A DNA stretch of 64,000 bases from Brumimicrobium ulvae (GCF_947504225.1 NZ_CANNGT010000004.1:124001-188000), one strand, 5' to 3'; positions 45,384-54,776 are shown, counted from the stretch's first letter. Numbers and translations are program-made. The notes: generated by a model from the letters alone, not told the origin.

Positions 45384-47474
45384 ATGCCGAATACAGATAC
45401 AGCCAAAAAGAAGACAGTGAAAATTGATCAAGCGATAGTGCGTAAAGGATTTGAGTTGATGTGTACTGCAAAAACCCTATCCGAAAAGTATGAGGCCCAT
45501 AAAGAAATTACAAGTAAATATGTGCATGCGACATCGCGTGGACATGAAGCCATACAATTGGCTTTAGGAATGCAATTGAATCCTCAAGATTTTGTAGCAC
45601 CGTATTATAGAGATGACAGCATTTTATTAGGATTAGGAATTACACCTTATGAACTAATGCTGGACCTCTTCGCAAAGAAAGACGATCCTTTTTCTGGAGG
45701 AAGAACCTATTATTCTCATCCTTCTTTGAATCGTCCAGATATGCCGAAAATCCCACACCAATCTTCTGCAACAGGAATGCAAGCCATTCCAATGACAGGA
45801 GTTGCTATGGGAATACAATACAAAGAAATTGAAGGATTATCCGAAGATTATAATGGAGAAAATCCAGTGGCTGTTTGTTCAATCGGTGACGCTGCATGTA
45901 CAGAAGGAGAGTTTTCTGAAGCGCTTCAAATGGCGGCATTAAAACAGTTGCCCATATTATATTTAGTACAAGATAACGAATGGGATATCTCCGCAAGTGC
46001 TGAAGAAATTCGTGCCCAAGATATGGCGTATTATGCACGTGGATTTAAAGGTATTGAGGTTTATTCTATTGATGGCTCTGACTTTGAAGAGTCGTACAAT
46101 ACGATTAAAAAAGTATTGAAACTCATCAGAACAGAACGCCGTCCATTCTTAATTCATGCGAAAGTTCCATTATTAGGTCACCACACTTCTGGTGTACGTA
46201 TGGAATTTTACCGTGATGATTTGGACGAACACGCGACAAGAGATCCATATCCGAAAATTAAAGAATTAGCAAGAGCTGTTGGAATTGATGAAGCTGATTT
46301 AATCAACTTTGAAGTAGAAACAAAAGCGCTTGTTGACCAAGTTTACGAAGAAGCTAAAAACGCAGAAGATCCAGATCCAGCGAGTATCACAGACCACTAC
46401 TTTGCACCGACTCCAATCACCGAAGAAAAAGGTGTGCGTGAACCCAAAGGAAAGCAAAAAACGGTCATGGTAGATTGTGCTTTATTTGCGGTACGTGAAA
46501 TCATGGAAAAACATCCTGAAGCTTTATTGTACGGTCAAGATGTTGGAGCAAGACTAGGTGGTGTTTTTAGAGAAGCAGCAACTTTAGGTAAAAAGTTCGG
46601 AGACAGTCGGGTTTTTAACACACCAATTATGGAGGCATTCATTATCGGAAGTACGGTAGGAATGTCAGCAGTCGGATTAAAACCCATCGTTGAAGTTCAG
46701 TTTGCCGATTACATTTGGCCTGGACTCAACCAATTATTCACAGAATTAAGCCGTAGTAATTACCTTTCGAATGGAAAATGGCCGGTAAGCTCGGTGATTC
46801 GTGTTCCAATTGGTGCCTATGGTTCTGGAGGACCTTACCATTCTTCAAGTGTGGAATCTGTAGTGACCAACATTCGTGGAATCAAAGTGGTTTATCCTTC
46901 TACAGGTGCGGATTTGAAAGGATTAATGAAAGCAGCTTATTATGATCCGAATCCTGTTTTAATTCTAGAACACAAAGGCTTGTATTGGTCCAAAATAAAA
47001 GGAACGGAAGGCGCTATGTCTGTTGAACCTGATGAAGATTACGTTATTCCAATTGGAAAAGCAAGAACTGTTCAAACTGCAGATCAAGAAAAAATTGACA
47101 GTGGAGAAAGTGTTGCAATAATTACCTACGGAATGGGTGTTTATTGGGCAACGACTGCTGCTAAAAACTATCCGGGTGCTGTTGAAATTATCGATTTAAG
47201 AACACTGAGTCCAATCGATACAGATGCAATTTATTCAGCTGCCAAAAGACACAGTAAAGTGATGTTGGTAACAGAAGAATCTATCGAAGCGAGTTTTACT
47301 TTAGGATTAGCAGGAAGAATTCAACGTGAGTGTTTCGAATACTTGGACGCACCAGTTGCAATTGTTGGAGCAGTGGATACACCAGCGATTCCTTTGCACA
47401 GTGATTTGGAGTTTGCTTTATTGCCGAATGCGGATAAGGTAGGTGTGGCGTTGAAGGAGTTGATTGAATATTAA
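45384..47474 (+). CDS. 2-oxo acid dehydrogenase E1, fused alpha and beta subunits
   Basis: Thiamine-diphosphate E1 component of a 2-oxo acid (probably branched-chain 2-oxoisovalerate) dehydrogenase, 696 residues with the alpha part first (about 1-370) and the beta part after it. The TPP motif is SIGDAACTEGEFSEALQMA through LVQDNEW; the beta part has GQDVGARLGGVFREA, NTPIMEAFIIGSTVGMSA and DLRTLSPIDTDAI. The frame opens at 45330, but ATG 45384 gives the family start. The fusion is common in Bacteroidota. E2 and E3 are elsewhere. Confidence 0.93.
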   Translation: MPNTDTAKKKTVKIDQAIVRKGFELMCTAKTLSEKYEAHKEITSKYVHATSRGHEAIQLALGMQLNPQDFVAPYYRDDSILLGLGITPYELMLDLFAKKDDPFSGGRTYYSHPSLNRPDMPKIPHQSSATGMQAIPMTGVAMGIQYKEIEGLSEDYNGENPVAVCSIGDAACTEGEFSEALQMAALKQLPILYLVQDNEWDISASAEEIRAQDMAYYARGFKGIEVYSIDGSDFEESYNTIKKVLKLIRTERRPFLIHAKVPLLGHHTSGVRMEFYRDDLDEHATRDPYPKIKELARAVGIDEADLINFEVETKALVDQVYEEAKNAEDPDPASITDHYFAPTPITEEKGVREPKGKQKTVMVDCALFAVREIMEKHPEALLYGQDVGARLGGVFREAATLGKKFGDSRVFNTPIMEAFIIGSTVGMSAVGLKPIVEVQFADYIWPGLNQLFTELSRSNYLSNGKWPVSSVIRVPIGAYGSGGPYHSSSVESVVTNIRGIKVVYPSTGADLKGLMKAAYYDPNPVLILEHKGLYWSKIKGTEGAMSVEPDEDYVIPIGKARTVQTADQEKIDSGESVAIITYGMGVYWATTAAKNYPGAVEIIDLRTLSPIDTDAIYSAAKRHSKVMLVTEESIEASFTLGLAGRIQRECFEYLDAPVAIVGAVDTPAIPLHSDLEFALLPNADKVGVALKELIEY

Positions 47475-47663
47475 CCACAAAGGACACGGAGATTCGCGGA
47501 GGCGCAAAGATTCGCAGAAAAAAAGAAGTTAAGAAGATTAAATATAAAGTGGGGATTTGTTCTCCACTTTTTTAATTTAAACTGTAAATTGGAATTTAGA
47601 TTTAGATAATACCCTTCCTAATCTTTTGAGCTGCCCCTTCAGGGCGCTAAAAAAAACACATTA

Positions 47664-47692
47664 CTTAGCAGGATGCGATGCATCCTGCTAAG
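47664..47692. repeat. Perfect REP-like hairpin, 13-bp stem
   Basis: CTTAGCAGGATGC, loop GAT, GCATCCTGCTAAG. No T-run follows, so it is not a classical terminator. Confidence 0.8.
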
Positions 47693-47746
47693 ATAAGTTG
47701 GGCCTTCAGCCCGTATAAATTTTACATTAATTGCTCTAAGAACTTC

Positions 47747-47836
47747 AACGCCCTGTAGGGGCAATCTATTCCAACCCAATGGCGAAGCCTTGGGTTGGAA
47801 ATATAATCAATATTCTAACGCCCTGAAGGGGCAACT
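47747..47836. repeat. REP-like unit: two GCCCTGNAGGGGC palindromes flanking a long hairpin
   Basis: The palindromic CGCCCTGTAGGGGCAA (about 47749) and CGCCCTGAAGGGGCAA (about 47819) are in the same orientation, and between them TTCCAACCCAA / TTGGGTTGGAA (47769-47800) forms an 11-bp stem with a ten-base loop. Confidence 0.75.
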
Positions 47837-47911
47837 CATTTTTTTAGAACTCTGTATTCCGAAGCGCTCATCTGCTTATAACATACAGCTTGATGCCTAT
47901 CGATATTACCA

Positions 47912-49741
47912 TTAATACATCAACTCAAACACACTCCTATACCCTCCTACCTCTTCCGCATATTCCACAAATTCCTTATAAAATTGATCATTCGCTAAAG
48001 TAGATGAGTCACCTATCACAATCAGTTTTTTCTTTGCACGGGTTAAGGCCACATTCATTCTTCGGTAGTCCGATAAAAACCCTATTTTTCCTTCGCTGTT
48101 GCTCCTCACTAAACTCAAAATTACTACATCCGCTTCCTGACCTTGGAAAGAGTCTATGGTACTCACCGATAAGTTCTTTAACTCTTCTTTGGCCAATTCC
48201 ACCTGACTCGAATAAGGAGAAATAAACACAGCAGATTGACCATTTTCAATCCATTTCTCTGCATTTTCAGCAACAATTCTCAATTCCTCAGGATTATTCG
48301 TACTACGGCTATTTTCTTGCCTTTTTTCTTCAAATCCAGCACCAGCAGTATCGTAAAAGATCATTGATTCAGGAACCGAAGCGGCATGTGTTTGTAATTT
48401 TCCTTGGTAGAAATATCGAGACGAAAACCCAGCAATTTCTGGCGTCATTCGGTATTGAATTCCGAGTAAATCACTTTGTACACCCGCATCAATGGCACGT
48501 TCTAAAATTGAAGTCGACAATCCTTTTCTCCCCGCTTCTTCACTGATAATCGTTGGTGGAAGTTGCAAATGATCACCGCTTAAAATCGCCCGGTTCGCTT
48601 TCTCAAGCACCAACCAAGCAAAAGGCTCAATGCATTGTCCTGCTTCATCAAGAAAAGCAACATCAAATTTCTTTTCCTTTAATATTGGATCCATTAAACC
48701 GACAGGAGTTCCTAAAATAACATCTGCAGCATCAAAAAAACGTGAAATATAATGCGTGGACATCGATTTGATTTGGTCCCGAATCGCATACACTTCTTTA
48801 AACAATAACTTTCTCTGTTCACGCTCCGCTTTTCCAAAACTACGTTTGTATTGATGCGCCATCTTACGAAATTCAGCCGCTTGAATTTTCAATCGCTTAA
48901 TTTCTTTACTGTATTTATCCTGACTCATAATTCCCTCAGGCGTATGTTCCCACACTGCCTTATTCACTTTGGCCGTATTTCCCAAACGCAAGACTTTGAG
49001 GCCGCTATCCAATAACTGTTGCGCCAAATGATCCACCGCTGCATTACTCGGAGCAGAAGCAACAATACTCAGTCCTTGTTTTCGCAAAGCTTGAATCAAA
49101 GCAACAATTGTCGTTGTTTTTCCTGTTCCCGGAGGCCCATGAATTAATTGCAAAGGCAAATCACACAATCCATTTTCGACAGCTTTCAATTGAAATTCAT
49201 TCAAGTGCTCTCCTACCTCAATTTTCTTCCCTGAAGCTTGAATTTCTTCTTGTTTTTTTATCCCATGAACGTATTCAAAAAGCTGTTTTGTTGCTTTATC
49301 TTCTCCTTTATCGATGCGTTTCAATACCCCATGCATCATTTGAAAAGTACGGTTGTCGGGCAATCTTTTAATTCCTATATTTTTGTCATCAATCCAATCT
49401 GGAAAATCATCGGCATACAATAAAACCTCCGCTTGTCGATCCGAAATAGAAAGCAATTGTCCGTTACAAATCTCATTTGAAGAAGGTAAAAACAAAGCCA
49501 CTGGAGTACCTTGGCTATAAAAGGAATTATTGATTCCTCCCGGCGTATGAAAGGAAACCGTTATCACTGGTTGATCTGTATATCCAAAATTCTTATTTTG
49601 AATCTTTACAGGATGTAAAATAGCACCTTCTTTGCGCAATTCCTTCAAGGAAATATCTTTCTCAAACCACTTTTTCTCCTGCGCCTCCTCCTCTATTCTG
49701 AGCAGCTCCCTCATTTCCTGAATCACCCTACTTACCTCCAT
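47912..49741 (-). CDS. UPF1/IGHMBP2-like superfamily 1B helicase
   Basis: A 609-residue helicase with an N-terminal beta-barrel-containing insertion typical of UPF1-like proteins. Motifs in order are Walker A GPPGTGKT at 202-209, motif Ia IVASAPSNAAVDHL, Walker B VAFLDEAGQCIEP, motif III LSGDHLQLPPT, motif IV GIQYRMTPEI, motif V TIDSFQGQEADVVILSLVRS and motif VI MNVALTRAKKKLIVIGD. Acts on RNA or DNA 5' to 3' in characterised relatives; substrate here unknown. It stands alone. Confidence is high for family, low for exact role. Confidence 0.93.
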   Translation of the reverse strand: MEVSRVIQEMRELLRIEEEAQEKKWFEKDISLKELRKEGAILHPVKIQNKNFGYTDQPVITVSFHTPGGINNSFYSQGTPVALFLPSSNEICNGQLLSISDRQAEVLLYADDFPDWIDDKNIGIKRLPDNRTFQMMHGVLKRIDKGEDKATKQLFEYVHGIKKQEEIQASGKKIEVGEHLNEFQLKAVENGLCDLPLQLIHGPPGTGKTTTIVALIQALRKQGLSIVASAPSNAAVDHLAQQLLDSGLKVLRLGNTAKVNKAVWEHTPEGIMSQDKYSKEIKRLKIQAAEFRKMAHQYKRSFGKAEREQRKLLFKEVYAIRDQIKSMSTHYISRFFDAADVILGTPVGLMDPILKEKKFDVAFLDEAGQCIEPFAWLVLEKANRAILSGDHLQLPPTIISEEAGRKGLSTSILERAIDAGVQSDLLGIQYRMTPEIAGFSSRYFYQGKLQTHAASVPESMIFYDTAGAGFEEKRQENSRSTNNPEELRIVAENAEKWIENGQSAVFISPYSSQVELAKEELKNLSVSTIDSFQGQEADVVILSLVRSNSEGKIGFLSDYRRMNVALTRAKKKLIVIGDSSTLANDQFYKEFVEYAEEVGGYRSVFELMY

Positions 49742-49863
49742 AGTCTACTTTGAATTAACATGCACGAAAATAGTTATTTTTTTATCGCAAAAAAACTGTG
49801 GAAAAATCAAGTTTGCTTCATTCATCTTAAATAATATTCTTATTTTAATAAGAAATATAATGA

Positions 49864-50799
49864 ATGGAAGTACTAAACACAATAGAGCACTTTTCCACAG
49901 AATTTCCTTGGTTAATTAAAATCGGAAAATACCTTCTATGGATGGCGGGTGTTTTTATTTTAATTAAACTTATCAGAACCTATTTAATTAAAAAACTCCC
50001 TGATGTTGGCGTAAGGTATAAATCTCAAAAAGGAATTGAGATTTTAGGATATATACTCATGGTTTTGGTCACTATCTCCTTCTTTTCTGGTAGTATTAAA
50101 GATTTTGGATTAGCGATTGGATTATTAACTGCCGGAATCACCATTACATTACAAGAACTTATTTTAAGTATTGCTGGTTCCTTCTTTATCTACCTTTCAA
50201 AAGTTTACAAACCTGGTGACAGAATTGAAATGAATGGTATAAAAGGAGATGTTATTGATGTGGATAGCATCTACACCACTATGATGGAAATTGGTGAATG
50301 GGTCAACAGCGATAATTACAGTGGAAGAATTGTGAAAATTAGTAATGCATTTGTTTTTAAAGGAGCAGTCTATAATTATTCTCAAAACTTCCCTTTCGTT
50401 TGGGATGAATTCACACTCCCGATTCGGTACCAATCAGACATTGAATTGGCTAAAAAAATCATTTCGGAAGTGGCTACTGAACATCTTTCTGAATATGCTT
50501 TGCAGGCTAAAGAAGAATGGAAGACTATGGTACATAAATTCTACATAGAAAATGCAGAAATCAATCCAAGCCTAGCCATTAAACTTACTGATAATTGGGT
50601 AGAAATCAGCTTGCGTTATATTGTTGATTACAAAAAACGAAGGTTTACCAAAAGTCTGCTCAACGATGAAATTAGAAAACGTGTCCAAGCAACAGAAGGA
50701 AAAGTAGAATTCGCTTCTGCTACTTATGAATTAGTGAGCATTCCTGTGGTGAACGTAAAAAACGAAAAAGTACAAACACACCTTAAAAATAGTAGGTAA
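49864..50799 (+). CDS. Small mechanosensitive channel (MscS family)
   Basis: A 311-residue inner-membrane channel that opens on membrane tension to release solutes. An N-terminal hydrophobic region and the pore helix (SFFSGSIKDFGLAIGLLTAG) are followed by the MscS beta domain (GDRIEMNGIKGDVIDVDSIY, RIVKISNAFVF) and a C-terminal alpha/beta domain. Downstream sequence overlaps a start-less coding remnant in another frame, possibly the result of a deletion joining two genes. The C-terminal end looks complete, though. Confidence 0.9.
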   Translation: MEVLNTIEHFSTEFPWLIKIGKYLLWMAGVFILIKLIRTYLIKKLPDVGVRYKSQKGIEILGYILMVLVTISFFSGSIKDFGLAIGLLTAGITITLQELILSIAGSFFIYLSKVYKPGDRIEMNGIKGDVIDVDSIYTTMMEIGEWVNSDNYSGRIVKISNAFVFKGAVYNYSQNFPFVWDEFTLPIRYQSDIELAKKIISEVATEHLSEYALQAKEEWKTMVHKFYIENAEINPSLAIKLTDNWVEISLRYIVDYKKRRFTKSLLNDEIRKRVQATEGKVEFASATYELVSIPVVNVKNEKVQTHLKNSR

Positions 50800-51064
50800 A
50801 TCATCGAAAGGTCGAGAAGGAGTAAGAAAAGTAACATTTATCGTAAGAAATGGTCCAGCCATAGACCTTGAAGGTCTCAGCGACAACAAAGTCGTGGATG
50901 GAACATTACCACTTATGATTAATGCTTACGACAAAGGAGACCTCAACCAATTCATAATTGAAGGATCTGAAAAAAATAATCGATTAAATCACCTTGTGCA
51001 AATCAAACAGAGATTAAAATCTATATCTTTGAGCCGAAATAAACTGATATACTCCTTTTATTAA
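50766..51064 (+). pseudogene. Start-less coding remnant
   Basis: About 98 codons of a continuous frame starting inside the end of the mscS gene in a different frame and ending with TAA 51062-51064. The sequence is protein-like (GREGVRKVTFIVRNGPAIDL, DGTLPLMINAYDKGDLNQF, KNNRLNHLVQIKQRL). The first ATG comes far inside. I recognise no family. It may be the 3' end of a gene whose 5' part was lost when mscS moved next to it. Confidence 0.4.
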
Positions 51065-51084
51065 GGCAATTAATAAAACATTTT

Positions 51085-51813
51085 ATGGCTGTAAAAGATA
51101 TCCTTAGGGAAATACTCATTAATCTTCGTCTGGATTTGACCAAAAATTTAGAATACGATAGATTAACAAGAGCAATCTTAAAGAAGTTTTTAAAAAACAA
51201 CCACAATTGCATTGACGTAGGTTGTCATAAAGGTGAGATATTAGATTTAATGTTGACCTACGCTCCTCAAGGAAAACACTATGCATTTGAACCAATTCCT
51301 TATTTATTCGAGAATTTAAAAGTTAAGTATGCTCATAAAGCCACTCTTTTTCCATATGCTTTATCGGATAAAAGTGGTACAACGACCTTCAACTTAGTGA
51401 AAAACGCTCCTGCATATAGTGGAATTCAAAAGCGAAAATATGCCGTCAAAAATCCGGAAATTAAAGAGATCAATGTGGAGTTAAAAACCCTAGACGAATT
51501 AATCCCCACAGATGAAAAAATTCATTTCATAAAAATTGATGTTGAAGGAGGAGAGTTCGGTGTGCTAAAAGGAGCCAAAAGCCTACTAAAAAGAAACAAA
51601 CCTATCATACTTTTTGAATGCGGAAAAGGAGCCAGTGATTATTATGGGACGAAACCCGAAGAATTACATCAATTTCTTAACGAAGAAATCGGCTTAACAG
51701 TATATACTTTAAAATCATTCATCAAAAACAAGACTGCACTAAGCAATGCTCAATTTACGAGACACTTCAACAACAATGATGAATATTATTTCGTTGCCGC
51801 TCCTAAAAAGTAA
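51085..51813 (+). CDS. FkbM family methyltransferase
   Basis: A 242-residue SAM-dependent methyltransferase of the FkbM type: CIDVGCHKGEILDLML near residue 48 (SAM motif I), YAFEPIPYLFENLK, then SDKSGTTTFNL and KIDVEGGEFGVLKGAK, the typical EVEG/DVEG motif, and ILFECGKGA. FkbM-type enzymes methylate hydroxyls of sugars or small molecules; the target is unknown. No glycosyltransferases are adjacent. It precedes a well-formed promoter for the next gene. Confidence 0.9.
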   Translation: MAVKDILREILINLRLDLTKNLEYDRLTRAILKKFLKNNHNCIDVGCHKGEILDLMLTYAPQGKHYAFEPIPYLFENLKVKYAHKATLFPYALSDKSGTTTFNLVKNAPAYSGIQKRKYAVKNPEIKEINVELKTLDELIPTDEKIHFIKIDVEGGEFGVLKGAKSLLKRNKPIILFECGKGASDYYGTKPEELHQFLNEEIGLTVYTLKSFIKNKTALSNAQFTRHFNNNDEYYFVAAPKK

Positions 51814-51841
51814 CAATTCCTTTCTTTATTTTCTATTTTAG

Positions 51842-51872
51842 TTTGTTCCCGACTTTTGTCGGATTAACTTTG
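51842..51872 (+). promoter_or_regulatory. Bacteroidota promoter of the pentapeptide-repeat gene
   Basis: TTTG (51842-51845), a 19-bp spacer and TAACTTTG (51865-51872) match the consensus exactly. A small hairpin CCGAC-TTTT-GTCGG (51849-51862) lies inside the spacer. The leader to the ATG is about 18 bases. Confidence 0.65.
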
Positions 51873-51896
51873 TAAATCACCCAAACAGCAAGAAAT

Positions 51897-52466
51897 ATGG
51901 CGAATTTGATAGAAGAAGTGACCTTTGAAAAAGAAGATTATTCAATTGAAAGTTTAGAAAGAGGTGATTATGAACTCTGTACTTTCATCAATTGTAATTT
52001 TGCAAACTCTGACCTTTCAAATATTCGCTTTATTGATTGTGAATTTCATGATTGTAATTTAAGTGCTGTGAAACTTGGAGGAACAAGTTTGCAAGATGTA
52101 CGCTTCAACAATTGTAAAATGTTAGGGCTTCACTTTGACGAATGTAGTGATTTCTTATTTCAAGTGGCTTTTGATAATTGTATGTTGAACCATTCTTCTT
52201 TTTTTAAAAAGAAACTCGTTAAAACACGCTTTTCACAATGCAAACTTCAAGAAGTAGACTTTACAGATTGCAACCTTAGTTCTGCTGAATTTGACCAAAG
52301 CGATATTATTGGAGCAACATTTACAAATTGTACTTTAGCTAAGGCAGACTTTAGAACAGCATTGAACTTGTCCATCGATCCAGAAAGAAACAGAATGAAA
52401 GGTGCACAGTTTTCTCAACAAAACGTCGTGGGATTATTGAATAAATATCAGATTAAAGTAGGCTAA
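51897..52466 (+). CDS. Pentapeptide-repeat protein (Qnr/McbG-like)
   Basis: A 189-residue right-handed quadrilateral beta-helix protein. Pentapeptide repeats of the type A(D/N)LXX with central Leu/Phe run almost through the whole protein (CTFINCNFANSDLSNIRF, CEFHDCNLSAVKLGG, CKLQEVDFTDCNLSSAEF), with a break near residues 85-115 where a loop (KKKLVKTRF) interrupts the helix. Proteins of this shape mimic DNA and protect gyrase from quinolones or toxins. That function is inferred from shape only. It has its own promoter. Confidence 0.88.
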   Translation: MANLIEEVTFEKEDYSIESLERGDYELCTFINCNFANSDLSNIRFIDCEFHDCNLSAVKLGGTSLQDVRFNNCKMLGLHFDECSDFLFQVAFDNCMLNHSSFFKKKLVKTRFSQCKLQEVDFTDCNLSSAEFDQSDIIGATFTNCTLAKADFRTALNLSIDPERNRMKGAQFSQQNVVGLLNKYQIKVG

Positions 52467-52578
52467 ATCAAAAGTTAGAAAAGGGAATGAAGAGAAAATA
52501 AAGAGTAAAAAAAAACTTGGCATTTGCACCAAATAATTTTAATTTCACTCTTTAAAGCTGCTAAAAACCAAATCATAA

Positions 52579-53346
52579 ATGAGAGCTGAACTACGTACAA
52601 TTGTAGAAGACAACACCACCAAAAAAGGTAAAATCTTTGATTACATCATTGAGTTTCTGATATTCATTTCGCTCACAGCTTATGCCATTGAGACGCTTCC
52701 CGATAATTCTGAAACAACAATAACAATTTTACACTGGATTGAAACAGTCAGTGTTATTGTTTTTACCATTGAATATATTTTACGCATTTATGTAGCCAAG
52801 AATCCCCTCAAATACATCTTCAGTTTTTATGGAGTTATCGACTTTTTAGCCATTCTCCCATTCTTCCTCAGCGCAACCTTTGATCTACGCTCATTGCGTG
52901 CCTTCAGAATTTTTAGAATATTCAGAGCTTTCAAACTCATTCGTTACAACAAAGCGCTCAACAGATTTCATATCGTTGCGAAACTCATACGCGAGGAGGT
53001 TATTCTTTTCCTTATCGTTACTGGTATATTTATTTTTCTAGCCTCGGCAGGAATATATTACTTTGAGAATGCTGCGCAACCAGAGGTCTTTAAATCTGTA
53101 TTCCACAGTGGGTGGTGGGCTATTGTTACCCTAACTACAGTAGGTTACGGCGATGTTTATCCGATAACAATGGGAGGAAAACTGTTTACTTTCCTTATTC
53201 TAATGATTGGCGTTGGTATCGTTACCATTCCTGCTGGTCTTGTGGCCAGTGCCCTCACAAAAGCCCGACAAATGGAAGAAGAGGAGGAAGAAGCAATTCT
53301 GCAAAACAAGCAGGAGTCAACTACCGATTCAGAAATTAAAGATTAA
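52579..53346 (+). CDS. Voltage-gated potassium channel (Kv/KvAP-like)
   Basis: A 255-residue six-helix ion channel. S4-like charged helix RSLRAFRIFRIFRAFKLIR with Arg every third residue, then the pore with selectivity filter TTVGYGDVYP and the S6 helix (LFTFLILMIGVGIVTIPAGL). The S1-S3 segments precede it, and a short acidic cytosolic tail follows. It selects potassium, opens on depolarisation by homology. Its promoter is unclear. HdeD follows 120 bp later. Confidence 0.93.
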   Translation: MRAELRTIVEDNTTKKGKIFDYIIEFLIFISLTAYAIETLPDNSETTITILHWIETVSVIVFTIEYILRIYVAKNPLKYIFSFYGVIDFLAILPFFLSATFDLRSLRAFRIFRIFRAFKLIRYNKALNRFHIVAKLIREEVILFLIVTGIFIFLASAGIYYFENAAQPEVFKSVFHSGWWAIVTLTTVGYGDVYPITMGGKLFTFLILMIGVGIVTIPAGLVASALTKARQMEEEEEEAILQNKQESTTDSEIKD

Positions 53347-53466
53347 CTTTATTGGCCAAATTAAGTCTAATTGAAACCTAAAATATAGCCCTACAAATAG
53401 AAAATTATCCGTAAATTGTACCTACCAAGGGTAAAGAATTCTTGGTGGAACTTAAAACAATAGATC

Positions 53467-54105
53467 ATGAGTAACTTTAGTTTAAAAGCGATGACAAAAA
53501 CAGTCAAAAACTGGTACATCCCACTTATCGTTGGGATTTTATTTATTGGTGCAGGAATTTTCGTCTTTTCATTTCCTGAATCTACTTTTCAAACCTTAGC
53601 ACTGCTTTTTAGCCTGTCCTTCATTATTGCAGGAGTGTTTGAAGTGATATTTTCACTGGCCAACAGGAATGAAATGGACAACTGGGCGTGGACTTTAATC
53701 TTTGGTTTGGTTACTTTTTTCTTTGGACTTGCCTTAACGCTTCAACCAGAATTGTCGATGTTGACTTTAGCTGTGTTTGTCGGATTAACCTTTATGTTTA
53801 GATCCATTGCAGCCATTAGTTTTGCTATTGACATAAAAGATTATGGTGTTTCCCAATGGGGAGGATTAATGGCACTTGGAATAGTTGGAGTTATTTTCTC
53901 TTTTATTCTTCTGATCAATCCTCAATTTACCGGAGCCACTGTAGTAACATGGATAGGCCTATCTTTCTTTGCCATTGGACTTTTAAACATTTTCCTTTCT
54001 TTACGCTTGAGAAAAGTAAAGCACAGTGTGAAAAAAGTTTCCAAGGAGCTTCGTGATCGATTTGATGATATTATTGAAGAAATTAAAGACGAACTTTTCG
54101 ATTAA
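53467..54105 (+). CDS. HdeD family membrane protein (DUF308)
   Basis: A 212-residue inner-membrane protein with six hydrophobic segments in three similar pairs, the DUF308/HdeD pattern (LIVGILFIGAGIFVFSFPES, GVFEVIFSLANRNEMDNWAW, GIVGVIFSFILLINPQFTG). HdeD of Escherichia coli is linked to acid resistance at high cell density. A charged C-terminal tail follows. The Crp/Fnr regulator starts 13 bp later, so they are probably one operon with a stress theme. Confidence 0.9.
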   Translation: MSNFSLKAMTKTVKNWYIPLIVGILFIGAGIFVFSFPESTFQTLALLFSLSFIIAGVFEVIFSLANRNEMDNWAWTLIFGLVTFFFGLALTLQPELSMLTLAVFVGLTFMFRSIAAISFAIDIKDYGVSQWGGLMALGIVGVIFSFILLINPQFTGATVVTWIGLSFFAIGLLNIFLSLRLRKVKHSVKKVSKELRDRFDDIIEEIKDELFD

Positions 54106-54118
54106 TCATTCTCTATTT

Positions 54119-54712
54119 ATGCAAGAATATAGATTTTCAGAATTTCTTACCTCTAATATTGAGGTCGATGAAAAAGTATTAAGTCAGTTCTTAAGTCAAA
54201 ATCAACGCAAAACTTTCAACAAAGGTGACTTTCTAGTTTTTGCTGGTGACCTCTGTGAATCTATATTCTTTGTTGAAAAAGGACTGCTAAGGCAATATTC
54301 TATCGACGAAAAGGGAAAAGAACACGTCCTTCAATTTGCTCCAGAAGGCTGGCTGGTGAACGATAGGGAGAGCTTGTATTACAATAAACCATCAAAGTAC
54401 AACATTGAAGCTTTAGAAAATACAGAAGTGTTTATTCTAGACAAAAAGATAATCGAAAAACTAGAGGAGGAACTACCTGAATTTGCAACCTTCAACAATG
54501 AGTTGCTCAACAACCATATTCGTCACCTTCAAAACAGAATCAACCTTTTGTTGAGCGCAACAGCTGAAGAAAGGTACTTGACTTTCATCAAAATGTATCC
54601 AGATATTCTTCTGCGTGTTCCACAATGGATGGTGGCCTCATACCTTGGAATTGCTCCTGAAAGTTTGAGTCGTGTCAGAAAAGAATTGGCCACACGAAAC
54701 TTCAAGAAATAA
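54119..54712 (+). CDS. Crp/Fnr family transcriptional regulator
   Basis: A 197-residue regulator with an N-terminal cyclic-nucleotide-binding-fold domain (FNKGDFLVFAGDLCESIFFVEKG near residues 37-60; VNDRESLYYNKPSKYNIEALENTEV) and a C-terminal helix-turn-helix (QWMVASYLGIAPESLSRVRKEL). The arginine needed for cAMP binding in Crp is not evident, so the ligand is open. The frame extends to an ATG at 54053 inside hdeD, but ATG 54119 gives a typical start (MQEYRFSEFLTS). It could regulate the flanking hdeD and pirin genes. Confidence 0.9.
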   Translation: MQEYRFSEFLTSNIEVDEKVLSQFLSQNQRKTFNKGDFLVFAGDLCESIFFVEKGLLRQYSIDEKGKEHVLQFAPEGWLVNDRESLYYNKPSKYNIEALENTEVFILDKKIIEKLEEELPEFATFNNELLNNHIRHLQNRINLLLSATAEERYLTFIKMYPDILLRVPQWMVASYLGIAPESLSRVRKELATRNFKK

Positions 54713-54776
54713 AAGCCTTCTTAACATAGGTCAATGCACGATGCTGATCTCCTCCGTATCTTTACATTAAAAAAAT

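Larger units (their letters stand above)
47475..47911. other. Gene-free region filled with REP-like palindromes
   Basis: A 437-bp convergent intergenic region without a gene. From left: a CCACAAAGGACACGGAG motif followed by two similar GATTCGC units; a GCCCCTTCAGGGC palindrome near 47633; a perfect 29-bp hairpin at 47664; two copies of AACGCCCTG(T/A)AGGGGCAA at 47747 and 47817; and an 11-bp-stem hairpin at 47769. This is the layout of a bacterial interspersed mosaic element. Confidence 0.7.

Noticed and set aside
45384-47474. E1 alpha/beta fusion considered as a novel fusion
   Set aside because: Such fused E1 components are common in Bacteroidota, so it is not unusual.
47664-47836. Repeated palindromes considered as a CRISPR array
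   Set aside because: The hairpins differ from each other, spacing is irregular, and there are no cas genes nearby.
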